Assembly (NCBI RefSeq): GCF_030063195.1 | Contig: NZ_JASISS010000001.1 | Coordinates: forward strand, 337,286 to 401,285 | Source of the DNA: Cryobacterium sp. PH31-AA6 | Lineage (GTDB): Bacteria; Actinomycetota; Actinomycetes; Actinomycetales; Microbacteriaceae | Direction of reading: 5' to 3' | Length of the DNA: 64,000 nucleotides | Shown here: positions 42,192 to 50,563 of the stretch, piece after piece | Layout of the letters: every line of letters starts with the position of its first letter | Position numbering within the stretch: position 1 is the stretch's first letter | Notes under the pieces: model-generated | Seen by the model: the letters and a program-made list of their open reading frames with translations, nothing else | Databases searched by the model: none | What the model was told of the DNA's origin: nothing | Program-made: the position numbers and the translations under genes

Positions 42192-45100
42192 TCCGCAGAT
42201 GGCTCGCCGCCCATCGGTCGCTGTTCGTGACGACGCTGAGCGGCACGGTCATTGTGGCCGTCATTGCCACCGTGGCGATCGTGTCGGGCGGCTACACCGC
42301 CCAGCGGCTTGATCTCGGCGACGCCGCCGTCTGGGTGACCAACGAGTCCCGTCAGGTGGTCGGCCGGGCGAACACGGCCGTGTTCGAACTCAACACCGTT
42401 GTCGCAGCGGGCAGTTCCCGACTCGACGTCGTGCAGCAGGGAGCGACGGTGCTGGTGCTCGACCGCGGCAACAACTCCGTCGACATCCTCGACCCGGCAA
42501 CGGCGAAGGTCGCGGAGAGCGTTGCCCTGCCGCCGAAGGCGCCGGAGATCTACCTCGCCGGCGACCGGGCCGTCGTCGTCTCCAACGGCGACATCTGGAA
42601 CCTCGCGGCGAACCGGCTCTCCACCTTCGACAGCATGGCCGAACCCGCCCTGTCCCTGGGTACCGGTTCCCTGGTGGCCGTGGACTCCGACGGGGTGACC
42701 TACGCCTTCACCCCGGCGACCGGAACGCTGTCCCGCCTCGACCCGTACGGCTCGGACGCGATACTTTCCACGGTCACCGTCGACGGCGGGCGCCAGGAGG
42801 ACAGCTACCAGTTGACCAGCGTGGCCGGCCAGTGGGCGCTGTTCAACGCCTCGACCAGGCACCTCCTCCTGTCCGGCGCCGACGTCGACCTCTCCGGGGA
42901 CATCCCCGCGGGTGACGGTGCTCTCCTGCAGGAGCCGAGCGTGCGCGGCGACCAGGTGCTGATCGCCCACCGTGGGGGCCTCGAGGCCGTCGACCTCGCC
43001 GGCGGGAGCGCTTCGATAGTGGTCTCCGGTCGGGCAGGCGCGCCGGTCGCCCCGGCCTCGGATGCCCGCTGTTCCTATGCGGCCTGGGGTGACGGCTCGG
43101 TGTGGCGGGACTGCGCCGGAGACCCGGCGGGCGACCGCACAAGCGCCCTCAGCGGTCTCGCGGGCGACGCCCGGCTTGCCTTCCGCCGGAACGGCACCGG
43201 GATGGTGCTCAACGATGCCCACAACGGAGCGACCTGGGCGGTGCAGCGAGGCAACGAACGCATCGACAACTGGGCCGAGCTGATCGAGACCAACCAGAAC
43301 CAGCAACGGGTGGTCGAGAACAATGACGACACCCCGCCCGAGTTCGAGAAGGCCCAGGTTCCGCCGGTCGCCGTCGACGACGACTTCGGCGCGCGGCCCG
43401 GCCGCACCGTGACCCTGCCGGTGCTCCTGAACGATTTCGACCCGAACGGCGACGTGCTGGTGATCGACTCCCTCACGAACCTGCCGGCCGAGACCGGGCG
43501 GCTCGATCTGGTCGGGAACACGCAGCAGGTACAGCTGACGCTGGAACCGACGGCGACCGGCACGCTCAGTTTCGGCTACACCATCAATGACGGTCGTGGC
43601 GGCAAGGCCACGGCGACGGTCACCGTCGCCATCCGGGCCGACGCGGAGAACTCCGCCCCGGTGCAGAAGCGCGGCACCCACACCACCGTGCGGGCCGGGG
43701 GCCGGGTGACCAGCCAGGTGCTCGGCGACTGGGTCGATCCGGATGGGGACCCGATCTACCTCTCCGCGGCCACGGCCGTCGCACCGGACCAGATCAGTTC
43801 CACTCCGGCCGGAGCAGTGGTCTTCACCGAGGCCGGCACCGGCACCGGGACGGAGGCGAAGTCGATCGGCCTGGTCGTCTCGGACGGCCGAATGGACGGC
43901 GCCGGCACGCTCTCGGTGGCGGTCCGCCCGTCCGGGGCGGTGCCCATCGTCGCGGAGTCCTTCGTCGTCCTGGCCACGGCCGGCGCCGAGGTGACGGTGT
44001 CGCCGCTCGAGCATGTGCGCGGCGGGTCGGCGCCGTTACGGCTGAGCAGCGTGCCCGCAAAACCGGACGTGACCATCACCGCCGACTTCGACGGCGGCAG
44101 CTTCCGGTTCCTGAGCAAAGTGCTCGGCGTGCACGAGATCGAATACGCGATCACGGATGGCGCGCTCACGGCGACCGGGCGCATCCGGGTTGATGTGTCG
44201 GCCCCGCCCGACGCCAACAGCACTCCTATTACCGTGCCTCACACGGCATTCGTGCGCGGTCAGAAGGCCACAGTCATCGATGTCCTCGCCAGCGACATCG
44301 ACCCGGCCGGTGGCGTGCTCCTGGTCACCGGCACGATGGACGTACCGGTCGAGAGCGGGCTGCGGATCGAGATCCTCGACCAGCGCATCCTCCGGGTCAC
44401 ACTGACGAAACCACTCGACGCCGGTTCGGCCGTGTTCGGATACCGGATCAGCAACGGCCTGGCCGAGGCCGAGGGCACCGTGACGGTGATCGAAATTCCG
44501 CCGCCGGCCCGGAAGCAGGCGCCCCTCGCCGTTCCGGACAGCGTTTCGGTGCGGGTCGGCGATGCAATCGACGTGCCCGTGCTGGCGAACGACGAACACC
44601 CCGACGGCGATGTCCTCACGCTCGACCCCACCCTGGCGACGCCCCTGCCGGCCGGGGCCGGCCTGCTCTTCGCCTCCGGCACGGTATTGCGCTACCTGGC
44701 CCCGAACACGACGGGCAACTTCACCGCCGTCTACCGGGTGAACGCGCCAGACGGCCAGTACGCCAATGCCGAGGTGCGCATCTCGGTCCGGGAAGCGGAT
44801 CCGAACTCGAACAACCCTCCGGTGCCGAAAACCGTGACGGCCCGGGTGTTGGCCGGCGAGACCGTGCACATCCCCATCCCGCTGTCCGGCATCGATTCCG
44901 ACGGCGACTCCGTGCAACTCGTTGGCCAGGAAACCAATCCCGACAAGGGCTCGGTCACCATCGGAGGCTCCGACTCGATCGACTACTCGGCCGGCGACTA
45001 CTCGGCCGGCACCGACACCTTCACCTACTCGGTCGTCGACGCGCTCGGCGCCCGCGCCGTCGGCACCGTGCGGGTGGGGATCAGCCCGCGGCTGGACGGC

Positions 45101-48097
45101 GCCCGCAACCCGGTCGCCGCGCCGGACGAGGTGACCGTGCGCCCCGGCAGCAGAGTGGCCGTGCGTGTACTCGGCAATGACTCCGACCCGGACGGCGGAG
45201 CGCTGACCATCACCGGCGTCGAACCCACCGGCACCGGCGACGCCCAGGGAAAGGCCGTGATCGACGCCGACACCATCACCGTGCGCGCGCCGTCGACCGA
45301 GGGCCGGTACGGGTTCATCTACGAAATTCAGAACGCCCGCGGCGGCTCGAGCTCGACCTTCCTCACCGTCGTCGTGCGCGCGGATGCCCCGCGCTCCCGG
45401 CCGGACGCAAACGACACCCACCTGACGCTCACCGACGTTCTCGACCGGAGCACGATCACCGTCGACGTGCTCGCCAACGTCTTCTTCGCCGACGGCCCGG
45501 CCCGCAGCCTTCGACTGAGCGTGCCGGCCGGTTTCTCGAGCGTCGCCGAGGTGACGAGCAACGACCTCGTGAAGGTCAGGGTCGGTGAATCCAGCCAGAT
45601 CATTCCGTTCGAGGTCGCCAACCCCGACGACCCGAGCATCCTCTCCTACGCGTTCATCTGGGTTCCCGGCTCGAACGACGCCCTGCCTCAGCTGCGGAAG
45701 GGGATGCCCCCGCTCACGGTGCGGAGTGAATCAACCCTCACGATCAACATCAACGACTACGTCGTCGCGGTCGGCGGCCGTCGGGTACGCCTGAACGACC
45801 GAAGCCTGGTGCAGGCGACTCGCTCGGACGGCGCCGATCTGGTTTCCTCCGACACCCGTCTGGTGTTCACCAGCAGTGACAAGTACTACGGACCGGCGTC
45901 GATCTCCTTCGAGGTGACGGACGGCACCAGAGCCCAGGATCCGGACGGCCGCACCGCGACGATCGTGCTGCCCATCGAGGTCGCCCCACGCGAGAACCAG
46001 CCGCCCGACTTCGCGGGGGCCGTGCTCGATTTCGAGCCTGACCAGACGAAGGTGATCGACCTGACCAAGCTCACCGCGTACCCGTACCCGAAGGACCTGG
46101 CCGAACTGACCTATACCGTGCTTGAGCCTCGTCCCGTCGGGTTCAGCTACACCCTCGACGGGCAGCAGCTCACCCTGCACGCCGCCGAGTCCACGCCCAA
46201 GGGCGGCCGCGGCGCGATCACAATCGGGGTGCGGGACGGCGTCAACGCCGGAAAGGCGGGCCGGATCGAGATGAGTGTCGTCGCGTCGACCCGCCCGGTC
46301 GCGATCCCGGCCGCCGACGCCGTCGTGGCCCTGCGCGGCCAGAGCACCGTCGTCGACGTGCTCGCGAACGACGGGGCCACTAACCCATTCCCGGCGGTGC
46401 CGCTTCGCGTCCTGGCGGTGCGCGGCGCTGACGGGGCGGGGGTTCCCGCGGGGGTGACGATCACGCCCAATGCCGACAACAGTCGACTGACCGTCAAGGT
46501 GGCGGCGAGTGCCGCCCCGACGGACACGAACCTGCAGTACCAGGTGGCGGACGCCACCGGCGACCCTGCCCGGTTCGCCTGGGGCTCCGTGCGCATCTCT
46601 GTGCAGGACAAGCCGGACCCGGTGTCCAGCCTGCGGGTGACAGCATTCGCGGACCGTCGGGTTTCGGTCGCGTTCAACGCGGGATCATCGAATAACTCCG
46701 CCATCTCCGGCTACCAGATCTCCCTGGTCAGCGTCGCGACGGGTGCCGTGGTCGGCAGCTCCATCTGCCAGGCCACCGCCTGCGAACTGGCGACCCCCGG
46801 CAACGGCCAGGGAAACGCGGTGCGGGTCTCCGTTGCGGCCCAAAACGGCATCGGGCTCTCCCCGGCCACGGTCCTCGACGCCCCGGTCTGGTCCGACGTC
46901 GTTCCGCCGGCCCCGACCGGTCTGGCCGCCGCGCCCCTCGATTCGGGGCTGCGTCTGAGCTGGAGGGCTGTCGCGCCGACCGGAGGCGGCACGGCGATGC
47001 GAGGATACGTCGTGACGGTCGGCGGGGTCGCACAGGATGAGGTGAGCGCATCCGGTGCGTCCTGCACTGCCACGACCTGCTCGATCGACGTCGCCGGTCT
47101 CGCCAACGGAACCGATGTCCCCTTCACCGTCAGTGCGCGCAACGACGCCTACCCGGCGCTGTCGACCTGGAACTCCTCGACCGCGAGCGGACGCCCGTTC
47201 GGTGCGGCCCGCGCCGGCGCGATCACCGCGAATGCCGTGAACGCGAGCGGTTCGGTCACCGTGAGTTGGGATCCGTTCGATGGCCGCGGTGACGCCATCG
47301 GCGGGTACTTCGTGCAACGCGTCAGTGCCGACCAGCTGCCCACCGACGCCCAGGCCTGTTCGGTGACCAGCCCGGCCCCCGGCAGCCTGGAAGCTCCGGT
47401 CCGGGGCGGTCTCGTCGCCGAGCAGAAGACCGTCGACGCCGGCAGCACCTCCGTCGTCTTTGACAAGTTGCTGGCCGACAACGGGCGCTATTACTTCGTC
47501 GTCTGGGGGTACAACCGGGCGGGATGCGCTCCGACCGCCGTGGCGACCGTGCTCGTGCGCCAGGCGCCGGGCGAGATCGGCTCCGTGACCAGTCCGATGG
47601 CCATGAATGGTGATTCCTGGGACCTCCGCATCGACGGGGCCAGTCCCAGCGCGGGTGTCGACCATTACAACATCCGTGGCGTCGACGCAGCCGGCAACCC
47701 CATGCCGTGGACCGATGTCACCTTCCCGTCGACGCAGTGGCCGCGGGCGCCCCTGGGCTTCAGCTTCGGTGAGGTCGTCCGCTTCCAGGTCCAGGCCTGT
47801 AGCGCCTGGGGCTCTTGCGGCACCTGGTCAGGGACGTACCCGGCGACGCCGGAGCCCTCGCTGAGCTTCACCGTGGATGGACTGGTTTACACTCCGGAGA
47901 GCGGTGTCTTTGCCTGGACGAACGGCCCGGGCAACAAGGGGCTCCCGGCGAGCTACGAGTGCCTCGTGCCCGGCGACCCGTCGGTGACCCCGGTGGCCGG
48001 CCAGGCGACCACCTGCATCCTGCCGTCGCCGCAGCCGGCCGGCACGGTACGGCTGACCGTCACGGTCAACGGCCACAGTTTTTCCTACGACAAATGA
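42188..48097 (+). CDS. Giant Ig-like/fibronectin type III surface protein
   Basis: A 1969-residue envelope protein. An N-terminal membrane anchor (about residues 10-36: LFVTTLSGTVIVAVIATVAI) is followed by a beta-propeller-like region (about 70-370). About eleven Ig/cadherin-like repeats of roughly 90-95 residues come next (about 390-1470), each opening with a motif such as VPVLANDEHPDGD or VRVLGNDSDPDGG. Three fn3 modules follow (DPVSSLRVTAFADRRVSVAF, PPAPTGLAAAPLDSGLRLSW, SGSVTVSWDPF) and a Cys-bearing tail. There is no sortase motif. It is predicted to stand out from the membrane as an adhesin or scaffold. The start overlaps the kinase stop. Confidence 0.88.
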   Translation: MIRRWLAAHRSLFVTTLSGTVIVAVIATVAIVSGGYTAQRLDLGDAAVWVTNESRQVVGRANTAVFELNTVVAAGSSRLDVVQQGATVLVLDRGNNSVDILDPATAKVAESVALPPKAPEIYLAGDRAVVVSNGDIWNLAANRLSTFDSMAEPALSLGTGSLVAVDSDGVTYAFTPATGTLSRLDPYGSDAILSTVTVDGGRQEDSYQLTSVAGQWALFNASTRHLLLSGADVDLSGDIPAGDGALLQEPSVRGDQVLIAHRGGLEAVDLAGGSASIVVSGRAGAPVAPASDARCSYAAWGDGSVWRDCAGDPAGDRTSALSGLAGDARLAFRRNGTGMVLNDAHNGATWAVQRGNERIDNWAELIETNQNQQRVVENNDDTPPEFEKAQVPPVAVDDDFGARPGRTVTLPVLLNDFDPNGDVLVIDSLTNLPAETGRLDLVGNTQQVQLTLEPTATGTLSFGYTINDGRGGKATATVTVAIRADAENSAPVQKRGTHTTVRAGGRVTSQVLGDWVDPDGDPIYLSAATAVAPDQISSTPAGAVVFTEAGTGTGTEAKSIGLVVSDGRMDGAGTLSVAVRPSGAVPIVAESFVVLATAGAEVTVSPLEHVRGGSAPLRLSSVPAKPDVTITADFDGGSFRFLSKVLGVHEIEYAITDGALTATGRIRVDVSAPPDANSTPITVPHTAFVRGQKATVIDVLASDIDPAGGVLLVTGTMDVPVESGLRIEILDQRILRVTLTKPLDAGSAVFGYRISNGLAEAEGTVTVIEIPPPARKQAPLAVPDSVSVRVGDAIDVPVLANDEHPDGDVLTLDPTLATPLPAGAGLLFASGTVLRYLAPNTTGNFTAVYRVNAPDGQYANAEVRISVREADPNSNNPPVPKTVTARVLAGETVHIPIPLSGIDSDGDSVQLVGQETNPDKGSVTIGGSDSIDYSAGDYSAGTDTFTYSVVDALGARAVGTVRVGISPRLDGARNPVAAPDEVTVRPGSRVAVRVLGNDSDPDGGALTITGVEPTGTGDAQGKAVIDADTITVRAPSTEGRYGFIYEIQNARGGSSSTFLTVVVRADAPRSRPDANDTHLTLTDVLDRSTITVDVLANVFFADGPARSLRLSVPAGFSSVAEVTSNDLVKVRVGESSQIIPFEVANPDDPSILSYAFIWVPGSNDALPQLRKGMPPLTVRSESTLTININDYVVAVGGRRVRLNDRSLVQATRSDGADLVSSDTRLVFTSSDKYYGPASISFEVTDGTRAQDPDGRTATIVLPIEVAPRENQPPDFAGAVLDFEPDQTKVIDLTKLTAYPYPKDLAELTYTVLEPRPVGFSYTLDGQQLTLHAAESTPKGGRGAITIGVRDGVNAGKAGRIEMSVVASTRPVAIPAADAVVALRGQSTVVDVLANDGATNPFPAVPLRVLAVRGADGAGVPAGVTITPNADNSRLTVKVAASAAPTDTNLQYQVADATGDPARFAWGSVRISVQDKPDPVSSLRVTAFADRRVSVAFNAGSSNNSAISGYQISLVSVATGAVVGSSICQATACELATPGNGQGNAVRVSVAAQNGIGLSPATVLDAPVWSDVVPPAPTGLAAAPLDSGLRLSWRAVAPTGGGTAMRGYVVTVGGVAQDEVSASGASCTATTCSIDVAGLANGTDVPFTVSARNDAYPALSTWNSSTASGRPFGAARAGAITANAVNASGSVTVSWDPFDGRGDAIGGYFVQRVSADQLPTDAQACSVTSPAPGSLEAPVRGGLVAEQKTVDAGSTSVVFDKLLADNGRYYFVVWGYNRAGCAPTAVATVLVRQAPGEIGSVTSPMAMNGDSWDLRIDGASPSAGVDHYNIRGVDAAGNPMPWTDVTFPSTQWPRAPLGFSFGEVVRFQVQACSAWGSCGTWSGTYPATPEPSLSFTVDGLVYTPESGVFAWTNGPGNKGLPASYECLVPGDPSVTPVAGQATTCILPSPQPAGTVRLTVTVNGHSFSYDK

Positions 48098-48134
48098 GCC
48101 GGATTTCCATGCACCGAACGAAAGTGACCACCCC

Positions 48135-49106
48135 ATGACGATGACCGCGGAGCAGGCCACCCAGTTCGCCGACGTGTTCGACCGGCTCGTGAACGGGGTG
48201 GAAGGGGTGCTGCTCGGCAAGCACCACGTGATCCGGATGTCGTTCACCGCGCTGCTCAGCGGCGGCCACCTGCTGCTGGAGGACGTGCCGGGAACGGGCA
48301 AGACCTCCCTCGCGCGCGCCATCGCGCAGAGCGTGCGCGGCAGCAGCAACCGGATACAGTTCACCCCTGACCTCCTGCCTGGCGACATCACCGGGGTGAG
48401 CATCTACGACCAGCGCAGCGGGGCCTTCGAGTTTCACCGTGGCCCGATCTTCGCCAACATCGTGCTCGCCGACGAAATCAACCGGGCCAGCCCGAAGACC
48501 CAGTCGGCGCTGCTCGAGGTGATGGAAGAAGAACAGATCACCGCGGACGGCGTGACCCACCCGGTCGCGGCACCGTTCATGGTGATCGCCACCCAGAACC
48601 CGATCGAGCAGGCGGGTACCTATCGGTTGCCGGAGGCCCAGCTCGACCGGTTCATCATGAAGGCATCGATCGGTTACCCGGACCACTCCTCGACGATCCG
48701 GATTCTCGAGGGGGCCGGGCTGCGCGCGCACGAGACGGTGGTGCCGCCGATTGTCTCCTCGGAGACCGTTGTCGAGCTCGCGGCCCTCGCCCGCACGGTT
48801 TTCGTGGACGCGACCATCAACGATTACGTCGCCCGGCTGATCGAGGCAACGCGCACCAGCATCGAGGTGCGGCTGGGCGTGAGCGTGCGTGGCGCCCTGG
48901 CCCTGATCCGCACCGCCAAGACCCTGGCGGCCGCAAACGGCCGCCACTACGTCATCCCGGACGATGTGAAGGAGCTGGCGGAGACCGTGCTGGCCCACCG
49001 GCTGGTGCTCGACCCTGAGGCCGAGTTCGACGGCGTCACGCCGTCGAGCGTGATCGCGCGGATCCTGATCGAGACCCCGCCGCCCAGCGACAGGCCAATT
49101 GTGTGA
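48135..49106 (+). CDS. MoxR-family AAA ATPase
   Basis: A 323-residue MoxR AAA+ chaperone-like ATPase. Walker A LLEDVPGTGKTSLARAIA, Walker B NIVLADEINRASPKTQSALL, sensor 1 MVIATQNPIEQAGTYRLPEA and the C-terminal lid are intact. MoxR proteins typically act with DUF58/von Willebrand-type partners to activate or assemble other proteins. The DUF58 gene directly downstream overlaps it by 4 bp (GTGA). Cytoplasmic. Confidence 0.93.
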   Translation: MTMTAEQATQFADVFDRLVNGVEGVLLGKHHVIRMSFTALLSGGHLLLEDVPGTGKTSLARAIAQSVRGSSNRIQFTPDLLPGDITGVSIYDQRSGAFEFHRGPIFANIVLADEINRASPKTQSALLEVMEEEQITADGVTHPVAAPFMVIATQNPIEQAGTYRLPEAQLDRFIMKASIGYPDHSSTIRILEGAGLRAHETVVPPIVSSETVVELAALARTVFVDATINDYVARLIEATRTSIEVRLGVSVRGALALIRTAKTLAAANGRHYVIPDDVKELAETVLAHRLVLDPEAEFDGVTPSSVIARILIETPPPSDRPIV

Positions 49107-50563
49107 GCCGGATCAGTGACGCCAGGATCGGTGACGCCAGGATCGGTGACGCCAGGATCGGTGACGCCAGGATCGGTGACGCCAGGATCGGTGACGCCAG
49201 GATCGGTGACGCCAGGATCGGTGACGCCCGGATCGGTGACGCCCGAACCCCGGTGAGCCGGCCCGGCCGGGTCGATGCCTCCGCGGTGCAGGGCCGACTG
49301 GCCGGCGCGATCTCGCGCGCGGTGCGAGCCTGGCGAGCCATCGGCGCACTCGGCGAGACCGCAGGCGGCTTCGTCGCCTCGGTCGTGACCCCACTCGGCT
49401 GGAGCATCCTGGCCGTCGTGTTCGCCTCGTTCCTCTTCGGCTACGGCGTCGGCTGGACCGAGCTCGTCGTGATCGCCTGGTCGGGGCTCGTCCTCGTCAT
49501 CGCGGCCTTCTGCTTCCTGATCGGACGCAACTCCTACGAGATCCACCTCTCCCTGCCGGTCGACCGGGTCGTCGTCGGCACGCAGGTCCCCGGGGAGGTG
49601 TCCGTGGTGAACCCGACCAGGCAACGGCTCCCCGGAGTCGCCGTCGAGGTGCCGGTCGGCGCCGGTCTGGCCGAATTCGCCATGCCGGGCCTGGCCCGCG
49701 GCGGCAGCTTCGACGACGTCTTCATCGTGCCGACAACGCGTCGCGGCGTGATCCCGATCGGCCCGGTGCGCACGGTGCGCGGTGACCCGATCGGGCTGCT
49801 GAGACGGGAGATCGTCTGGGCCGAACGAGTCGACCTGTTCGTGCACCCGCGCACCATCCCGATCCCGAGTATGAGCACGGGATTCATTCGAGACCTTGAG
49901 GGCAACCCGACCAGGGACCTGACCAACAGCGACGTCTCCTTCCACGCCCTGCGCGAGTACGTGGCCGGTGACGAGCGACGCAGCATCCACTGGAAGAGCA
50001 CGGCCAAGACCGGCCGCTACATGGTTCGGCAATACGAGGAGTCGCGGCGGAGCCACCTGATGGTAGCCCTGAGTCTGGCTGAGTCCGATTACGAGACCGA
50101 CGACCAGTTCGAGATGGCCGTCAGCGTCGCCGGGTCGCTCGGCGTCCGGGCGATCCGCGATGCGCGAACGGTGTCTGTGGTGGCCAGTGAGGTGACGGCG
50201 GGGAGCAGTCGGCGCCGGGCATCCGCCGTGCGCACCCTGAGCACGCTCACCCGCACCCGCCTGCTCGATGACCTGAGCCGGATCGAGCTTTCCGGCGCGG
50301 CCCTGCCGGTCAGTGACCTGGCGAAGGCCGCGGCCGACAAGGTCGCCGGGATCTCCGTGGCCTTCCTGGTGACCGGGTCGTCGTCGAGCCTGACCGACCT
50401 GCGCGCGGCCGCACATCGCTTCCCGGCCGGGGTGGAGGTGGTCGCCGTCGTCTGCGACCCGGAGACCGTTCCCAGCCTCAGGCGCGTTGCCGAGCTCAGC
50501 GTGCTCACCATCGGCTACCTGGACGATCTCCAGCAGAGCCTGGCCAGGGCGGCCACCAGATGA
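49103..50563 (+). CDS. DUF58-family protein with repetitive N-terminus
   Basis: A 486-residue protein of the DUF58 family, the usual partner of MoxR ATPases. Two membrane helices (about 90-135) are followed by DUF58 landmarks: GDPIGLLRREIVWAERVDLF, NPTRDLTNSDVSFHALREYV and DERRSIHWKSTAKTGRYMVR. The GTG start overlaps the moxR stop. Right after it, nine 15-bp repeats encode DARIG units (residues 6-50), a charged segment not seen in normal DUF58 proteins. The stop overlaps the next gene. Confidence 0.9.
   Translation: MSRISDARIGDARIGDARIGDARIGDARIGDARIGDARIGDARIGDARTPVSRPGRVDASAVQGRLAGAISRAVRAWRAIGALGETAGGFVASVVTPLGWSILAVVFASFLFGYGVGWTELVVIAWSGLVLVIAAFCFLIGRNSYEIHLSLPVDRVVVGTQVPGEVSVVNPTRQRLPGVAVEVPVGAGLAEFAMPGLARGGSFDDVFIVPTTRRGVIPIGPVRTVRGDPIGLLRREIVWAERVDLFVHPRTIPIPSMSTGFIRDLEGNPTRDLTNSDVSFHALREYVAGDERRSIHWKSTAKTGRYMVRQYEESRRSHLMVALSLAESDYETDDQFEMAVSVAGSLGVRAIRDARTVSVVASEVTAGSSRRRASAVRTLSTLTRTRLLDDLSRIELSGAALPVSDLAKAAADKVAGISVAFLVTGSSSSLTDLRAAAHRFPAGVEVVAVVCDPETVPSLRRVAELSVLTIGYLDDLQQSLARAATR
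49111..49245. repeat. Nine tandem 15-bp repeats in the DUF58 N-terminus
   Basis: Nine copies of GATCGGTGACGCCAG begin every 15 bp from 49111 to 49231, with single substitutions only in the first and last units. The unit length keeps the frame and produces a DARIG pentapeptide repeat. Near-identity points to recent expansion and likely length variation. Confidence 0.97.

Noticed and set aside
42020..44014. 664-codon minus-strand frame opposite the Ig/fn3 gene
   Set aside because: His/Arg/Gly/Asp-biased translation with no motif; the plus strand has coherent Ig repeats.
49111..49245. Classical pentapeptide-repeat (gyrase-protecting) fold
   Set aside because: The unit DARIG lacks the A(D/N)LXX pattern with central Leu/Phe; it is a simple slippage repeat.
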